DNA of 64,000 nt. It comes from CAUZIZ01 sp965218775. GTDB lineage: Bacteria > Acidobacteriota > UBA6911 > RPQK01 > JAJDTT01. Shown here in pieces: positions 53,399 through 62,079 of the stretch. How positions within the stretch are numbered: position 1 is the stretch's first letter; each line of letters starts with the position of its first letter. A model generated the notes under the pieces. It was not told the DNA's origin. It made no database searches and saw only the letters and a list, made by a program, of their open reading frames with translations. A program made the position numbers and the translations under genes. The stretch lies in NCBI GenBank assembly GCA_965218775.1, contig CBDCLS010000005.1:1550001-1614000 (forward strand). Direction: 5' to 3'.

Positions 53399-54297
53399 CC
53401 TGAGCAGATCAGTGAAGTAGCAGACCCGGGCGCTCGGTGGGTTTTTCAAAGGCGCGGGTTTAGAGTAGGCACTTCGTGCCGACGGCCAAGGCCGTAAAAG
53501 GCTGTTTCGGGACCCCCGGCTGAGACGAAAAGGGCAGTCTCAGACAACAGCTCACTTTATTGAAATTCCGAGACTGTTAAAGGAGGGTTCTGCGATCAAA
53601 TGCTCGGTGGCGTCGATCTTCGCGCCCATTTCGCGGTCGAGTGCGGCCTTCTCCAATTCAGTGCTTTACGAGTTCGACTCGCCGGTTTCTTGCTCGTCCT
53701 TCGGCCGCTTTCGCCTGAGGCTGTGTGAAAAGTCCAAAACCTCTTTGATTTAGGGGTCTCTTTACCCTTCCTACGACGGAGATCGTGGCTTACACGCGAT
53801 CCTATGAAGTCAAAATTTCAAATCCGAAATCATGAATGACTTTTCACACAGCCTCGCCTACAAGCGGACATTCAAGTTTTCCCCGGAAACGTCGAATGAA
53901 CTACCGCAAAGGTAACCCATCTGAAACTCGCTGACCGATCTCTCAGCCCCACCATGAAATGACGCACTGGGCGACCTTGCTTGTCCACAATACGACCGGC
54001 GACAGAATACCGGAGCGAAGCTTCGGGCCCTCCGAAATCCACTTGGCTGGTCCTGCCAGCTGCGCCCAGCCGCCCACCCGGATGTCCAGGTTCCCATGAT
54101 CTTCAGCAACTCGGCTGTTGCGGGACGGGTCCTCTCCGATGCCTTCAAGTCTCAGAGGAGAGATGCAGGAGCCCAGCCCGGTTCCAGGGGTGTGCTGCCA
54201 TGGGTGCTGTGTCCTGTGAAGCCTTGGGTCGGATAAGATATACTTAGCACTATACGGATCGCCCCCAGCGAGACCCTCAAGAGATGGGCGAGATCTC
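53399..54297. other. Gene-poor region with an IS1182-type MITE
   Basis: About 900 bp. It contains the MITE at 53717-53855 and the right half of repeat D at 53856-53905. Short open frames on both strands have no protein-like composition. The last 50 bp should contain the promoter of the methyltransferase gene. Confidence 0.5.
53717..53855. mobile_element. 139-bp MITE with IS1182-type ends
   Basis: Perfect 18-bp inverted ends GAGGCTGTGTGAAAAGTC, flanked by GCCT (53713-53716 and 53856-53859). The ends match those of the complete IS1182 element at 50094. It sits at exactly the same position of repeat D as that element. It has no coding capacity. Confidence 0.9.
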
Positions 54298-55017
54298 GTG
54301 AATGAATTGGCCCATCTGCTGAAGCAACAGATCGCCTACTACGCTGCACGTGCTCCGGAGTACGACGAGTGGTTTTTTCGCAGGGGACGCTATGATCGCG
54401 GACAGGAACATCGCAGGCGGTGGACCGCAGAGATCCGCCAGGTATCCCAAGCCTTACAGGCGGCCTGCCACGGTGGACACGTCCTCGAGCTAGCATGCGG
54501 AACCGGCCTGTGGACAGAGCAGTTGGTCCCGCTGTGCGATCGACTGACCGCCGTCGACGCCTCTCCCGAGACGATCAGCCTGTGTAAGAAGCGGGTATCG
54601 GCCTCAAACGTCGAGTACGTTGTGGCGGACATCTTCGCTTGGAGTCCGCCCCGGACGTACGACTTCCTGTTCTTCGGACTCTGGCTCTCGCATGTGCCGA
54701 GGAAACTGTTCGACGACTTCTGGGCGTTGGCCCGCAGAACGTTGAAGCCCACCGGATCGGCTTTCTTCATGGACAGTCTGTTCACCCAGGCATCCTCGGC
54801 CAAGGACCATGGACCGATCAATCAGAGCGGCATCGTCGAGCGCAGGTTGAATGACGGTCGGGTCTTCAAGATCGTCAAGGTGTCTTACGAACCGAGTCGA
54901 CTGCAGAGAGCCCTGAAAAGGCTGGGATGGGAGGCAGCGATCCAAACCAGCGGGGAATTCTTCATGTATGGGACCGTGAGACCCGTACTGAGGAGGGAGG
55001 GGCGTGAGGAAGCATAA
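54298..55017 (+). CDS. Class I SAM-dependent methyltransferase
   Basis: 239 residues from a GTG start. The SAM-binding glycine motif is HVLELACGTGLWTEQL (about 63-74), followed by LTAVDASPETISLCKKR with the acidic ribose-binding residue, and FLFFGLWLSHVPRKLFDDF at the post-II region. The substrate is unknown. It overlaps the next gene by 14 bp, so the two are a pair. Confidence 0.9.
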   Translation: MNELAHLLKQQIAYYAARAPEYDEWFFRRGRYDRGQEHRRRWTAEIRQVSQALQAACHGGHVLELACGTGLWTEQLVPLCDRLTAVDASPETISLCKKRVSASNVEYVVADIFAWSPPRTYDFLFFGLWLSHVPRKLFDDFWALARRTLKPTGSAFFMDSLFTQASSAKDHGPINQSGIVERRLNDGRVFKIVKVSYEPSRLQRALKRLGWEAAIQTSGEFFMYGTVRPVLRREGREEA

Positions 55018-55393
55018 GCTCATGAAAGGAGTTCTCACTGTCACCCTGTTCTTTTTGGTGATGCTATGGGTGGGCCTGCTGAGTGGCAGCAATCTCGCCG
55101 AAGTCACTGAAACCTCGATACAGAACGGTTTCTACCTCGTTACCTGGCGGGGCAGCAGTAGGGCCGATGCCCCTCTCGCTCAGCGCGATGAGCGCCTCCT
55201 GGAATACCGTTATCAGTTTCTGGACCCGTCTTCGGATCGTCCCCATGAGTACGTGATCGTTGATGTACAACAGAGGGTCCCGATTGAGCTATCGGAGGAC
55301 CCTGAGAGCGTGCCCGTCGACGGTGGGAGGATCCCTGCTTTCTTCAATAGTTCATGCGATGTTCCCGGAGCAAATCTGAACCTCGGCTTCTAG
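55004..55393 (+). CDS. Small exported protein with a repeat-derived C-terminus
   Basis: 129 residues. GTG 55004 has AGGAGGGAGG just upstream and overlaps the methyltransferase. The N-terminus LTVTLFFLVMLWVGLLSGS is a signal peptide or anchor, followed by a soluble part (ETSIQNGFYLVTWRG, LLEYRYQFLDPSSD, YVIVDVQQRVPIEL). From about residue 112 (FFNSSCDVPGANLNLGF) the reading frame lies in dispersed repeat D, so the natural end has probably been replaced. No family was recognised. Confidence 0.55.
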   Translation: MRKHKLMKGVLTVTLFFLVMLWVGLLSGSNLAEVTETSIQNGFYLVTWRGSSRADAPLAQRDERLLEYRYQFLDPSSDRPHEYVIVDVQQRVPIELSEDPESVPVDGGRIPAFFNSSCDVPGANLNLGF

Positions 55394-55462
55394 GCGAAAG
55401 CGGCCGATCAGAGGCGATCCGCTCTGACACTGTTTGTACGGGTAGATGTGGGCGATTACACC
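55340..55462 (-). repeat. Dispersed repeat D, uninterrupted copy
   Basis: Read on the - strand it gives the segment ending CGGCCGCTTTCGCCT directly joined to AGAAGCCGAGGTTCAGATTT, with no element between. It is the empty-site counterpart of the IS1182-filled copy (50030-51930) and the MITE-filled copy (53702-53905). It overlaps the end of the preceding gene; the following 100 bp to 55563 show nothing else. Confidence 0.7.
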
Positions 55463-55563
55463 TGATGCCTACCTACCACGCTTGGCCGATGCTCAACGGG
55501 CGGGCTACCCCTACCGATATCGACGAAAGCTGCGAGTAGTCCACGCCTTAAGATCGGCTCCTA

Positions 55564-55872
55564 TCACAACGCATGCCATCTGACAGATCGAACGGGCAGG
55601 TCGCCTCTGGTTCTAAGTGCTACGCCAGCGGGCAGTAGCGCGGTATCCACGTCGGCATAGGTAAGCACCGCGAATCCGTTTGTCGTTTTCAGAAGCTGAG
55701 CGATTCGCTGAAGACGACTACCCTGTCCGCGAGACCGAAAGTCGCGCTCTTGGGCTCTAGTGCCGGCCCAGAGGTCGGAACTAACGACCACGGCGCACGT
55801 AATGAATCTGCAGCCTTGGGGGGCTTCCACTCGGCTCTCATCAAGGAATAGGCTGATTGCTTCCGGTTTCAA
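55564..55872 (-). CDS. Hypothetical protein, possibly a truncated DUF3800-like protein
   Basis: 102 residues. AISLFLDESRVEAPQGCRF and FITCAVVVSSDLW resemble the opening of DUF3800 proteins (L-x-x-D-E-S followed by a strand). DUF3800 proteins are usually longer than 200 residues, so this would be only the N-terminal half. The tail RTRGDLPVRSVRWHAL looks unrelated. It is separated by 66 bp from the methyltransferase gene above it on the same strand. It may be decaying. Confidence 0.4.
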   Translation of the reverse strand: MKPEAISLFLDESRVEAPQGCRFITCAVVVSSDLWAGTRAQERDFRSRGQGSRLQRIAQLLKTTNGFAVLTYADVDTALLPAGVALRTRGDLPVRSVRWHAL

Positions 55873-55938
55873 GTCTCCGCTCCCGATTCGATACTGCAGG
55901 TGTTTGGGGGGTTGTACTCAACTTCCTCCTAGTACCAG

Positions 55939-56583
55939 TCATCGCTTCTTCGTTCCTCCAAAAAGGGCCAACTCTAGCCACTTCCAGTGGCAGTCCACGT
56001 CCTCGAACCCAATCTCGCTCAGCCACTGAAGCTGAGTGTCTACGCCCACAAGCTTGTTCGAAGGATCCTCTTCTGCCTCGGTGACTCCGAGGGCTCGCAG
56101 AAACCTTTCGTGGAGTTTGGTGGTGGCGGGTGCTACATGCTCCAGGTTACAGAAGATGCCACCAGTCGATAATGCCTTGTAGATCTCGGTGTACAGTGCC
56201 CTCTTCCGTTCGTCGGTGCAGTGATGGATGGCAAAGCTCGAAACGATGGCGTCGAATCGTCCCAGATCGGGCAAGGGCTCGTCCAGGTTATGCTCGATCA
56301 CCTGAACTTTCTCGTCGCCACGAAATCTCTCACGTGCAGCAGCTACCATGGTAGGAGAAAAGTCGAGCGCGACGCCTTCTGCGTCCCTTCTGTCAATCCG
56401 CAACAATGCGAGTAGGCGACCGTCTCCAGTTCCCAGATCAAGAATTCGCTCAACTTCCTGTGGGACGAATTCCAGCAAGACAGCCTCGCCTTCTGTGCGG
56501 TGCGGAATCCGATCTGCACGAGCCAGATACTCCAAGGCGTGCTCGATGTTTGACCATTCGTTGAGATCAGGCATGCGTTTCAT
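55939..56583 (-). CDS. Class I SAM-dependent methyltransferase
   Basis: 214 residues. The SAM motif is RILDLGTGDGRLLALL (about 47-60), followed by GVALDFSPTMVAAARERF and FDAIVSSFAIHHCTDERKR. The start at 56583 overlaps the stop of the small membrane protein gene (ATGA), which supports translational coupling; a longer frame to 56706 would run through that gene. The substrate is unknown. The C-terminal WLSEIGFEDVDCHWKWLELA is usual for this subfamily. Confidence 0.9.
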   Translation of the reverse strand: MKRMPDLNEWSNIEHALEYLARADRIPHRTEGEAVLLEFVPQEVERILDLGTGDGRLLALLRIDRRDAEGVALDFSPTMVAAARERFRGDEKVQVIEHNLDEPLPDLGRFDAIVSSFAIHHCTDERKRALYTEIYKALSTGGIFCNLEHVAPATTKLHERFLRALGVTEAEEDPSNKLVGVDTQLQWLSEIGFEDVDCHWKWLELALFGGTKKR

Positions 56584-56771
56584 GGGTGCTGATATTGGCC
56601 TGAGGACCATCTGTTCCCAGTCCACCACGGGATCGAAAGCATTTTCGATGCCAGCCAAATCGTGGTACCAAGCCACACTAAAGCGAGAGCGATTAGCCCA
56701 ACCCAAAGAAACAGAATTTGGCGCAGGGTTCTCGCGTTATCACCCTGTGAATTACTTTCTTCATTTCCCAT
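56580..56771 (-). CDS. Small single-TM protein coupled to the methyltransferase
   Basis: 63 residues: a short polar N-terminus, one helix (ILFLWVGLIALALVWLGTTI) and a tryptophan-rich tail. GGAAGAG lies just before the ATG, and the stop overlaps the methyltransferase start by 4 bp. The length and overlap argue for a real gene. No family was recognised. The roughly 180 bp above its start to 56953 should contain a promoter but no clear boxes were seen. Confidence 0.55.
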   Translation of the reverse strand: MGNEESNSQGDNARTLRQILFLWVGLIALALVWLGTTIWLASKMLSIPWWTGNRWSSGQYQHP

Positions 56772-56953
56772 CTCTTCCGGCTCCTTTGTAAGATCCGAAT
56801 CCTGTGAAGACGTCTACGGTTCCGACCTCCGTTTTCATCGATAGTGGTATCTTACCCACAGGCGCAGAAACCTCGATTTCCAGGCGACTCTACGGCGGAA
56901 GATAGATCGCCTTGGCGAACTTTTCGTTGAACACGCCGACCTGTCTTGTGGCC

Positions 56954-57355
56954 TCACTCCAAAACATCGCCGACGTCGACGAGCTCCACCTCGGGCGACG
57001 CCAGGGCAACATGACGCAGAATCGGTAGATGTCCGGCTCCGATGATGAGCAGGATGCGCTCTTCTGGCGAGTCGATCAGCTCCAGTATGTTGGTAAAGAT
57101 TCTGAGGTTGCGGTGGTACCACCAGCCAGATAGAACGTCGGCCCCTGGGTACTCGTCGCCCTGCCTGATCTTGAAGAAATCTACGAAGTAGTGCCCATAA
57201 CCGGCACGAATCCGCTCCCCCGAGTTCAGGTAGAGCAGATGCTCACGAATGGTTTGCTCGGTCTTCCTCTGATCTTCCCACTCGTAGAGGCGAGTGAAGC
57301 GATCCTCCCATTCGCTATCCCTGCCAGGGATAGTGTCCCTCATCCCGATACTCAT
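56954..57355 (-). pseudogene. DUF5694-like protein, C-terminal fragment
   Basis: 133 residues survive. The recognisable part is EWEDQRKTEQTIREHLLYLN, GYGHYFVDFFKI, YHRNLRIFTNILELI and ERILLIIGAGHLPILRHV, the C-terminal half of DUF5694 proteins (TraB/GumN-like by fold). The N-terminal half is missing: upstream the DNA turns into an oxidoreductase fragment around 57330. A junction by recombination is likely. Not expected to be functional. Confidence 0.65.
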
Positions 57356-57850
57356 CCGGGCACAACCCGAAGCTCTGAGCCTCGGTCCGGATCCCCCGTG
57401 GTAGTCCAGGATCGTGTTGGAGGAAATACCATAGCCCCTGCGAGTACTGACGGAAACGCCCCTCGAGTTCCTCCCGCGCGTGTCGATTCGCGTCGGGCCA
57501 GGCTTGGTTCCACTCGCTGATATTCAGACTGGTCAGGGCCTCGATGTGGCCATTGGTGCACCACTTCCGGTTCGGGATAGGATCGATCCAGATGATGTCC
57601 CGCAGCTTACGAACCCGTCCAATCTCCAGATCCTTGTAGAGCGACCGGTACAGCGGCAGAAAGTCGGCGTAGCCTTCGGGCTTGTCCGGGGGAAGGCGCC
57701 GGGCCGGGTCATCCGTCAAGGTCTCGCGAAAGCAATAGGCCTGCACATAGCCGCTGGACTCGCCCGTGCTCTGGGGAAGAATCTCTTGACGGTTGAAGCG
57801 CCAGTCGAAGAAAAGATTACCGGCCAGGCTCTCATTGTGGTCACTGCGGA
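57315..57850 (-). pseudogene. FAD-dependent oxidoreductase, internal fragment
   Basis: The frame reads HNESLAGNLFFDWRFNRQ, YVQAYCFRETLTDD, LRDIIWIDPIPNRKW and YFLQHDPGLPRGIRTEAQSF, typical of the middle of large FAD-dependent oxidoreductases (FAD_oxidored, PF12831) common in Planctomycetes and Acidobacteria. The nucleotide-binding N-terminus and the whole C-terminus are missing. It joins a cytochrome-gene fragment at about 57850 and a DUF5694 fragment at about 57330. A pseudogene. Confidence 0.65.
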
Positions 57851-58119
57851 CCTTCATGACTGCCACGCAGGAGGGAGGTGACCGTACGCAAGTCCAGTCC
57901 CACCATCGCCGTTCCCCCATGGCAGCTGAAGCGATTCGTCTTGAAGATGGGCTTGATATCCCGTTCAAAGCTGGGCTGTGCAAGAGCGGCCACTGTGGAC
58001 AGCACACCCAACAACGCAAGCCGACTCAACAGCAGAACAGACCGCACGCTCAGGAGACGGAACGCGGTGTCATCGTTTCCGCGAACCCATTCGCTGTTGC
58101 CCAGGCCGCAGTAGGCCAA
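57841..58119 (-). pseudogene. PSCyt1-type cytochrome protein, N-terminal fragment
   Basis: A signal-peptide-like stretch (LLLSRLALLGVLSTVAALA) is followed by FERDIKPIFKTNRFSCHGG and LDLRTVTSLLRGSHEGP. This matches the PSCyt1 domain at the start of the Planctomycete DUF1549/DUF1553 proteins, but the usual C-x-x-C-H is RFSCH, with the first cysteine lost. The remaining hundreds of residues are absent. A pseudogene. Confidence 0.6.
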
Positions 58120-58974
58120 GTCAATTCGAGAGAAACAAGGTCAGCTGGGTGACATTCGGTAAAAACCTATGTGACCACCGGATCCTCTTTGTACACTTCA
58201 AAATGTTTTGTGTAATCACTTCGGTAGTAAGCTTGCAAGCAAATCACAGCCAATAACTGAAAATACAAGCACTGGGCGATAGGCTGGAGATGACGCAAAT
58301 CCAAGGCAGCAAGGATCACATTTAATGCTATAAACATGGTACCCGCAATACTTGTAAATACCAATATTTTCACCATGAGCTCTCAGTAGTGTCCCAGCGT
58401 TAGTCGAATAATATCAACTGTTTATGAATGTCACTATTCTGAGTAATGTAGTCCATGTCCTGAAAGGCCTGTAAAATGGGGGTTTTCTCGAAGAGCGAGA
58501 CGCTCAGGACCTGGAGAATTGTGTAGAGCGGCAACTCGAGATAGAGACGCTTGCGAATGATGGCGATGAGCAGGTAGGTGCTGAGGGCGATCCAGATTTG
58601 TGTTTTCACGGCATTGGGACTGGTGCCGTAAAAGGCCTTGATGCGGAGATGCTGTTTGATCCATTTGAAGAACAGTTCGATCTGCCAGCGGAGCTTGTAG
58701 AGCTGGGCAATGGTCAGAGCGGGAGAAGCAAAGTCGTTGGTGAGGAATACGAGCCGCAGGTCGGTGGTGACGTCGAAGAACTTGATACGACGCAAAGGTT
58801 CGGGGTAGGCCTTGGCCGGATAGAAGGTGCTCAGCAGGACAGTTTGGTCGCAGACTAGTCCGGTCGTTCTGTCCACCGCATGGGAGTAGCGGCGGCGGAA
58901 CTTGAAGTTGGCCTTGGCGCGGGTCACGAACAACGACCGAGCGGTATGGAGTCGGTACAGGCGCCCGAAATCCA

Positions 58975-60312
58975 AGTAGCGTAACTTCTTTTCTGTAAAT
59001 TCTGGTCAGGCCTGGGTCGGAAAGACAGAGGTCTGGGACAGGATTCTCCAAAAACAGAAACGTCTATCTGGCAAGGAGAATCAAATGAACCCAGACCTGG
59101 AAAAGAGAGTACCACGGGAGATCCTGGCGGAGTTGATCGAGGAAGGAACAGAAGCCTTTCGAGGAATCCTGGAGAAGCTGTTCAACGTGGCCATGCAGTT
59201 GGAAAGAAGCGAGTTTCTGGGAGCGGAAGCGTACGAGAGAACAGCCAGTCGGCGAGGCTATCGAAACGGATTCAAAGGCAAGCGGATTCAGACTCGAGTG
59301 GGAGAGCTGCACTTGGAGATTCCACAGGTGCGTGGGTTGAGGTTTTATCCCAAGTCGCTGGAGAGGGGTTGCCGTTCGGAGAAGGCCCTGAAGCTGGCCA
59401 TTGCCGAGATGTATGTGATGGGAGTCTCGACGAGGAAAGTCACCGAGATCACGGAGCAGCTGTGTGGGTTGGAGATCTCGGCCACCCAGGTCTCGAGAGT
59501 GGCCGGGATGCTGGACGAAGAGCTGGAAGAGTTTCGAAGCCGGGAGCTGGGAGAGTATCCGATCGTGTATCTGGATGCCCACTACGAGAAGGTTCGAAGA
59601 GGCGGCAGGGTGCAGGACGTGGCCATCCTGAAAGCCATAGGAGTCAATCGTTTCGGAACGCGGGAGGTGTTGGGTCTGAGCACCAGGATCAGTGAAGCGG
59701 AGGTGCATTGGCGAGGGTTTCTGGGAGATCTGCACAAGCGTGGACTGAGAGGGGTCGAGCTGTTTGTCAGTGACGATCACGAAGGACTGAAGGCGGCCAG
59801 GCGGGCAGTTTATCCGTCGGTGCCCTGGAACCGTTGTCAGTTTCACCTGAGTAAAAACGCCCAACAATATGCTCGCCGCAAAGAGGACAAGCCCCGCATC
59901 GCCCAGGCCATGCGGGACATTTTCGATGCCCCGTCTCGAGAAGATGCCGAGGAGCTCAAGGGTAAAGTCGTCAAGAAGTTCGAAAAGATTGCACCGGAGT
60001 TCGTGAGCTGGCTGGAAGAGAACGTGGATGAAGGGCTGACAGTGTTTGATTTTCCGAGGAGCTGGTGGCGAAGGATCCGAACCATCAACGGACTGGAGAG
60101 ACTGCACCGGGAGATCCGGAGACGAACCCGGGTGGTGGGAATCTTTCCCCACGAAGCGTCGGCGCTGCGGCTCATCTCGGCTGTGCTTGCAGAGATACAC
60201 GAGGAGTGGTTAACCGGCCGGCAATACCTGAACCTGGCCGGCTGGAAAACACAAGTGGAGCAATTCTTCCCTACAGGCCCTAAAGAAAATTACAGAAAAA
60301 CGGTTGCTTAAC
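58975..60312 (+). mobile_element. IS256-family insertion sequence, copy 2
   Basis: 1338 bp, the same length and apparently the same sequence and orientation as 46329-47666. It is flanked by CCGAAATCCA on both sides (58965-58974 and 60313-60322); nine bases are expected, and the tenth match is probably chance. It sits inside the IS4 transposase gene. Confidence 0.93.
59085..60311 (+). CDS. IS256-family (mutator-type) transposase
   Basis: 408 residues, identical in sequence to the protein at 46439, with the same DDE regions (YLDAHYEKVRR, FVSDDHEGLK, TINGLERLHREIRR). Complete and apparently functional. It could mobilise both IS256 copies of the window. Confidence 0.96.
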   Translation: MNPDLEKRVPREILAELIEEGTEAFRGILEKLFNVAMQLERSEFLGAEAYERTASRRGYRNGFKGKRIQTRVGELHLEIPQVRGLRFYPKSLERGCRSEKALKLAIAEMYVMGVSTRKVTEITEQLCGLEISATQVSRVAGMLDEELEEFRSRELGEYPIVYLDAHYEKVRRGGRVQDVAILKAIGVNRFGTREVLGLSTRISEAEVHWRGFLGDLHKRGLRGVELFVSDDHEGLKAARRAVYPSVPWNRCQFHLSKNAQQYARRKEDKPRIAQAMRDIFDAPSREDAEELKGKVVKKFEKIAPEFVSWLEENVDEGLTVFDFPRSWWRRIRTINGLERLHREIRRRTRVVGIFPHEASALRLISAVLAEIHEEWLTGRQYLNLAGWKTQVEQFFPTGPKENYRKTVA

Positions 60313-61698
60313 CCGAAATCCAGGTATCCGCGATCCATGATGTAGTAGGCACCGGGACAAGGCATCAGGTGGTCCAAGGCGTTGACATCGTGCAGTTTCC
60401 CGTCCGAGATCAGAACAAATTCGGGAATGGCGCCGTGCAGGTTGAGTAAGGTATGCAGTTTGATCGCCCCCTTGGTGCGGCGGAAGCGCGCCCAGGGGAA
60501 GACCGAGAGGCACAGGTCGATGGTCGTGGAATCCAAGGCATAGACGGTCGCGTCCAGGTCGACTCCCAGGTCCTCGTCGGTGTAAAGGCTGCGCGCTTCG
60601 GCGATGAGCACTTCGGCAAACTCGGCATAGATGCGCCAGTCTCGCCTCTCGTTGGCATTGGACAGATTGTTGCGGGAGACCGTGGAGCGAATGCCCATGT
60701 GGAAGAGCTTGGATCTCATGGCCCGTAGGCAGGCTTCGATATCGCGCAAGCTCTCGCGATAGGTCAACTGCGCAAATGCCATGACCCGGTAATGGTCGGC
60801 ACAACGGAATGACTTGACCTTGTAGTCGCCTCGGTAGTGCTGAACAATGCGATGAAAACGATGCCAGGGAAGATGCCGCATCACCTGAGAAAAGATCGTC
60901 GTGCCCGTGTACATGCCCGCCCTCCTTATGAACTGAAGGGCGTGAGCATACACTCACTTTCAAGTCGGAAACACCTATTATCTTCTCTAACATATTGCTC
61001 ATTAATACTTTACAGAGATTAGAGTCCCAAACGTTGGGACACTACTGATGAGCTCTATATGCTTCATTCGATCTTGGTATGCCTGGAGCGGATTTAGTTT
61101 TTTCCCATACATGTACCAGAACATTATTCCTGCGAAAAAAAGGTTGGCCGCCGTCACTATAACTATATTCCAATATCCACCAAACCAAGGAAATTCGAAT
61201 TGTCTGATATAAAGGACGAGCAAGACAAAGGCGACATACGTGATGATCGCCATGCCGATAATTGAGGGTGAAATAAAATCAAACAAGCGGCGAGGATGCA
61301 GTTCTGCTTTTCGAGTGGTACGTGAATGAGCGTTTCTCATAAGTTTAAATTCTTTGAGCGACGATAATTCTAAGAGCATCATAGGGAACAGCTGGACAAA
61401 AAAATACCAGCTCGCAATAGCATGGTCCCATTCACCACTACGTGAAATCCCTAACAGCACTTCCAGTATCAACAAACCAGCCAGGAGTATAAATAGATTT
61501 ATAATCCGGTAATTGCGCTGCGCTTTCGTGTAATATTCGATCGGTTTCGGGTAGAGCTTAGGGTAGGTCGATGGCGGATATGTTTCGAATACATACCTCA
61601 TCCGGCTGAGTATTTTTCTTGGATAATAAAATGAAATCAGGAGAATCTGGCTCAAAAATACAACGTGAAAAAACATATGTTCTGGCATGTTTGTCTCC

Positions 61699-62079
61699 TC
61701 AACTGCCGCGACGATTCATCACATCGCCGAATGCAATCCGAATTTCTGAGTCCGTTACGCCTGACTCCCTAAATGCCGCTATGGTTTCGCCCAGTTTTGT
61801 CATCACCCACGGATTCAAATCGACAGTGCTGTTGACCTTGGCATCTGGGTGAACGAAAGTCCCGCGATAACCTTTGGTTTGAATGACTGAATCACGCTCC
61901 AATAAGCGGTAAGCTTTCGCCACCGTTTTGTTGTTAAGCTCCAGATCGTTTGCAAGCTGTCGAATCGAAGGCAAGGCATCCCCTGGAAATATCTTGTCGG
62001 AGAGCACGGCCTTTTTTATCTGCCCAATCAATTGAGCAAACAAGGGGACTGAATCGTCGATGTCGATGATTATTTCCAT
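61699..62079 (-). CDS. GntR-family regulator, YtrA type
   Basis: 126 residues from ATG 62079. A winged-helix domain (DSVPLFAQLIGQIKKAVLSD, SIRQLANDLELNNKTV, KAYRLLERDSVIQTKGYRG) is followed by only about 45 residues, the short tail typical of the YtrA subfamily. YtrA repressors usually sit first in an operon and control the membrane proteins behind them, which fits the seven-TM gene 10 bp downstream. An upstream ATG at 62166 would add 29 residues of unlikely composition. The region is AT-rich compared with its surroundings. Confidence 0.9.
   Translation of the reverse strand: MEIIIDIDDSVPLFAQLIGQIKKAVLSDKIFPGDALPSIRQLANDLELNNKTVAKAYRLLERDSVIQTKGYRGTFVHPDAKVNSTVDLNPWVMTKLGETIAAFRESGVTDSEIRIAFGDVMNRRGS

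Larger units (their letters stand above)
58400..60914 (-). pseudogene. IS4-family transposase, split by IS256
   Basis: The N-terminal part (from 60914) shows TTIFSQVMRHLPWHRFHRIV (DUF4372-like), YALDSTTIDLCLSVFPWARF (first Asp) and YYIMDRGYLDFG (second Asp). The C-terminal part (58964 down) has FVTRAKANFKFRRRYS and YKLRWQIELFFKWIKQHL, the Y-x2-R-x3-E-x6-K signature. Removing IS256 and one duplication restores an open frame of about 388 residues. The catalytic domain is now split, so this copy cannot transpose by itself. Confidence 0.92.
58384..61047 (-). mobile_element. IS4-family insertion sequence containing a nested IS256
   Basis: Inverted ends CAGTAGTGTCCCARCGTT (one mismatch in 18) are flanked by the 9-bp duplication ATGAGCTCT (58375-58383 and 61048-61056). 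Without the nested 1338-bp element and its duplication it would be about 1.32 kb. Its transposase is on the - strand. Confidence 0.9.
58167..61688 (-). pseudogene. Seven-TM membrane protein of an AT-rich island, split by an IS4-family element
   Basis: The N-terminal part (61688 to 61057) has five helices, e.g. FHVVFLSQILLISFYY and IVTAANLFFAGIMFWYMYG. The C-terminal part (58374 to 58167) adds FTSIAGTMFIALNVILAAL and LYFQLLAVICLQAYY. Removing the element and one ATGAGCTCT copy joins them in frame as DRMKHIELMVKILVFT, giving 282 residues. The gene lies 10 bp after the GntR regulator and is much more AT-rich than its surroundings. I do not recognise the family. Confidence 0.88.

Noticed and set aside
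53858..54148. A 96-codon open frame on the - strand
   Set aside because: It overlaps the right half of repeat D, has no ribosome-binding site, and its composition (W, R, S, C rich) is not convincing.
46329..60312. Composite transposon bounded by the two IS256 copies
   Set aside because: The inner and outer flanks of each copy match each other (CCCAGAGAG; CCGAAATCC), not across copies. They are two independent insertions.
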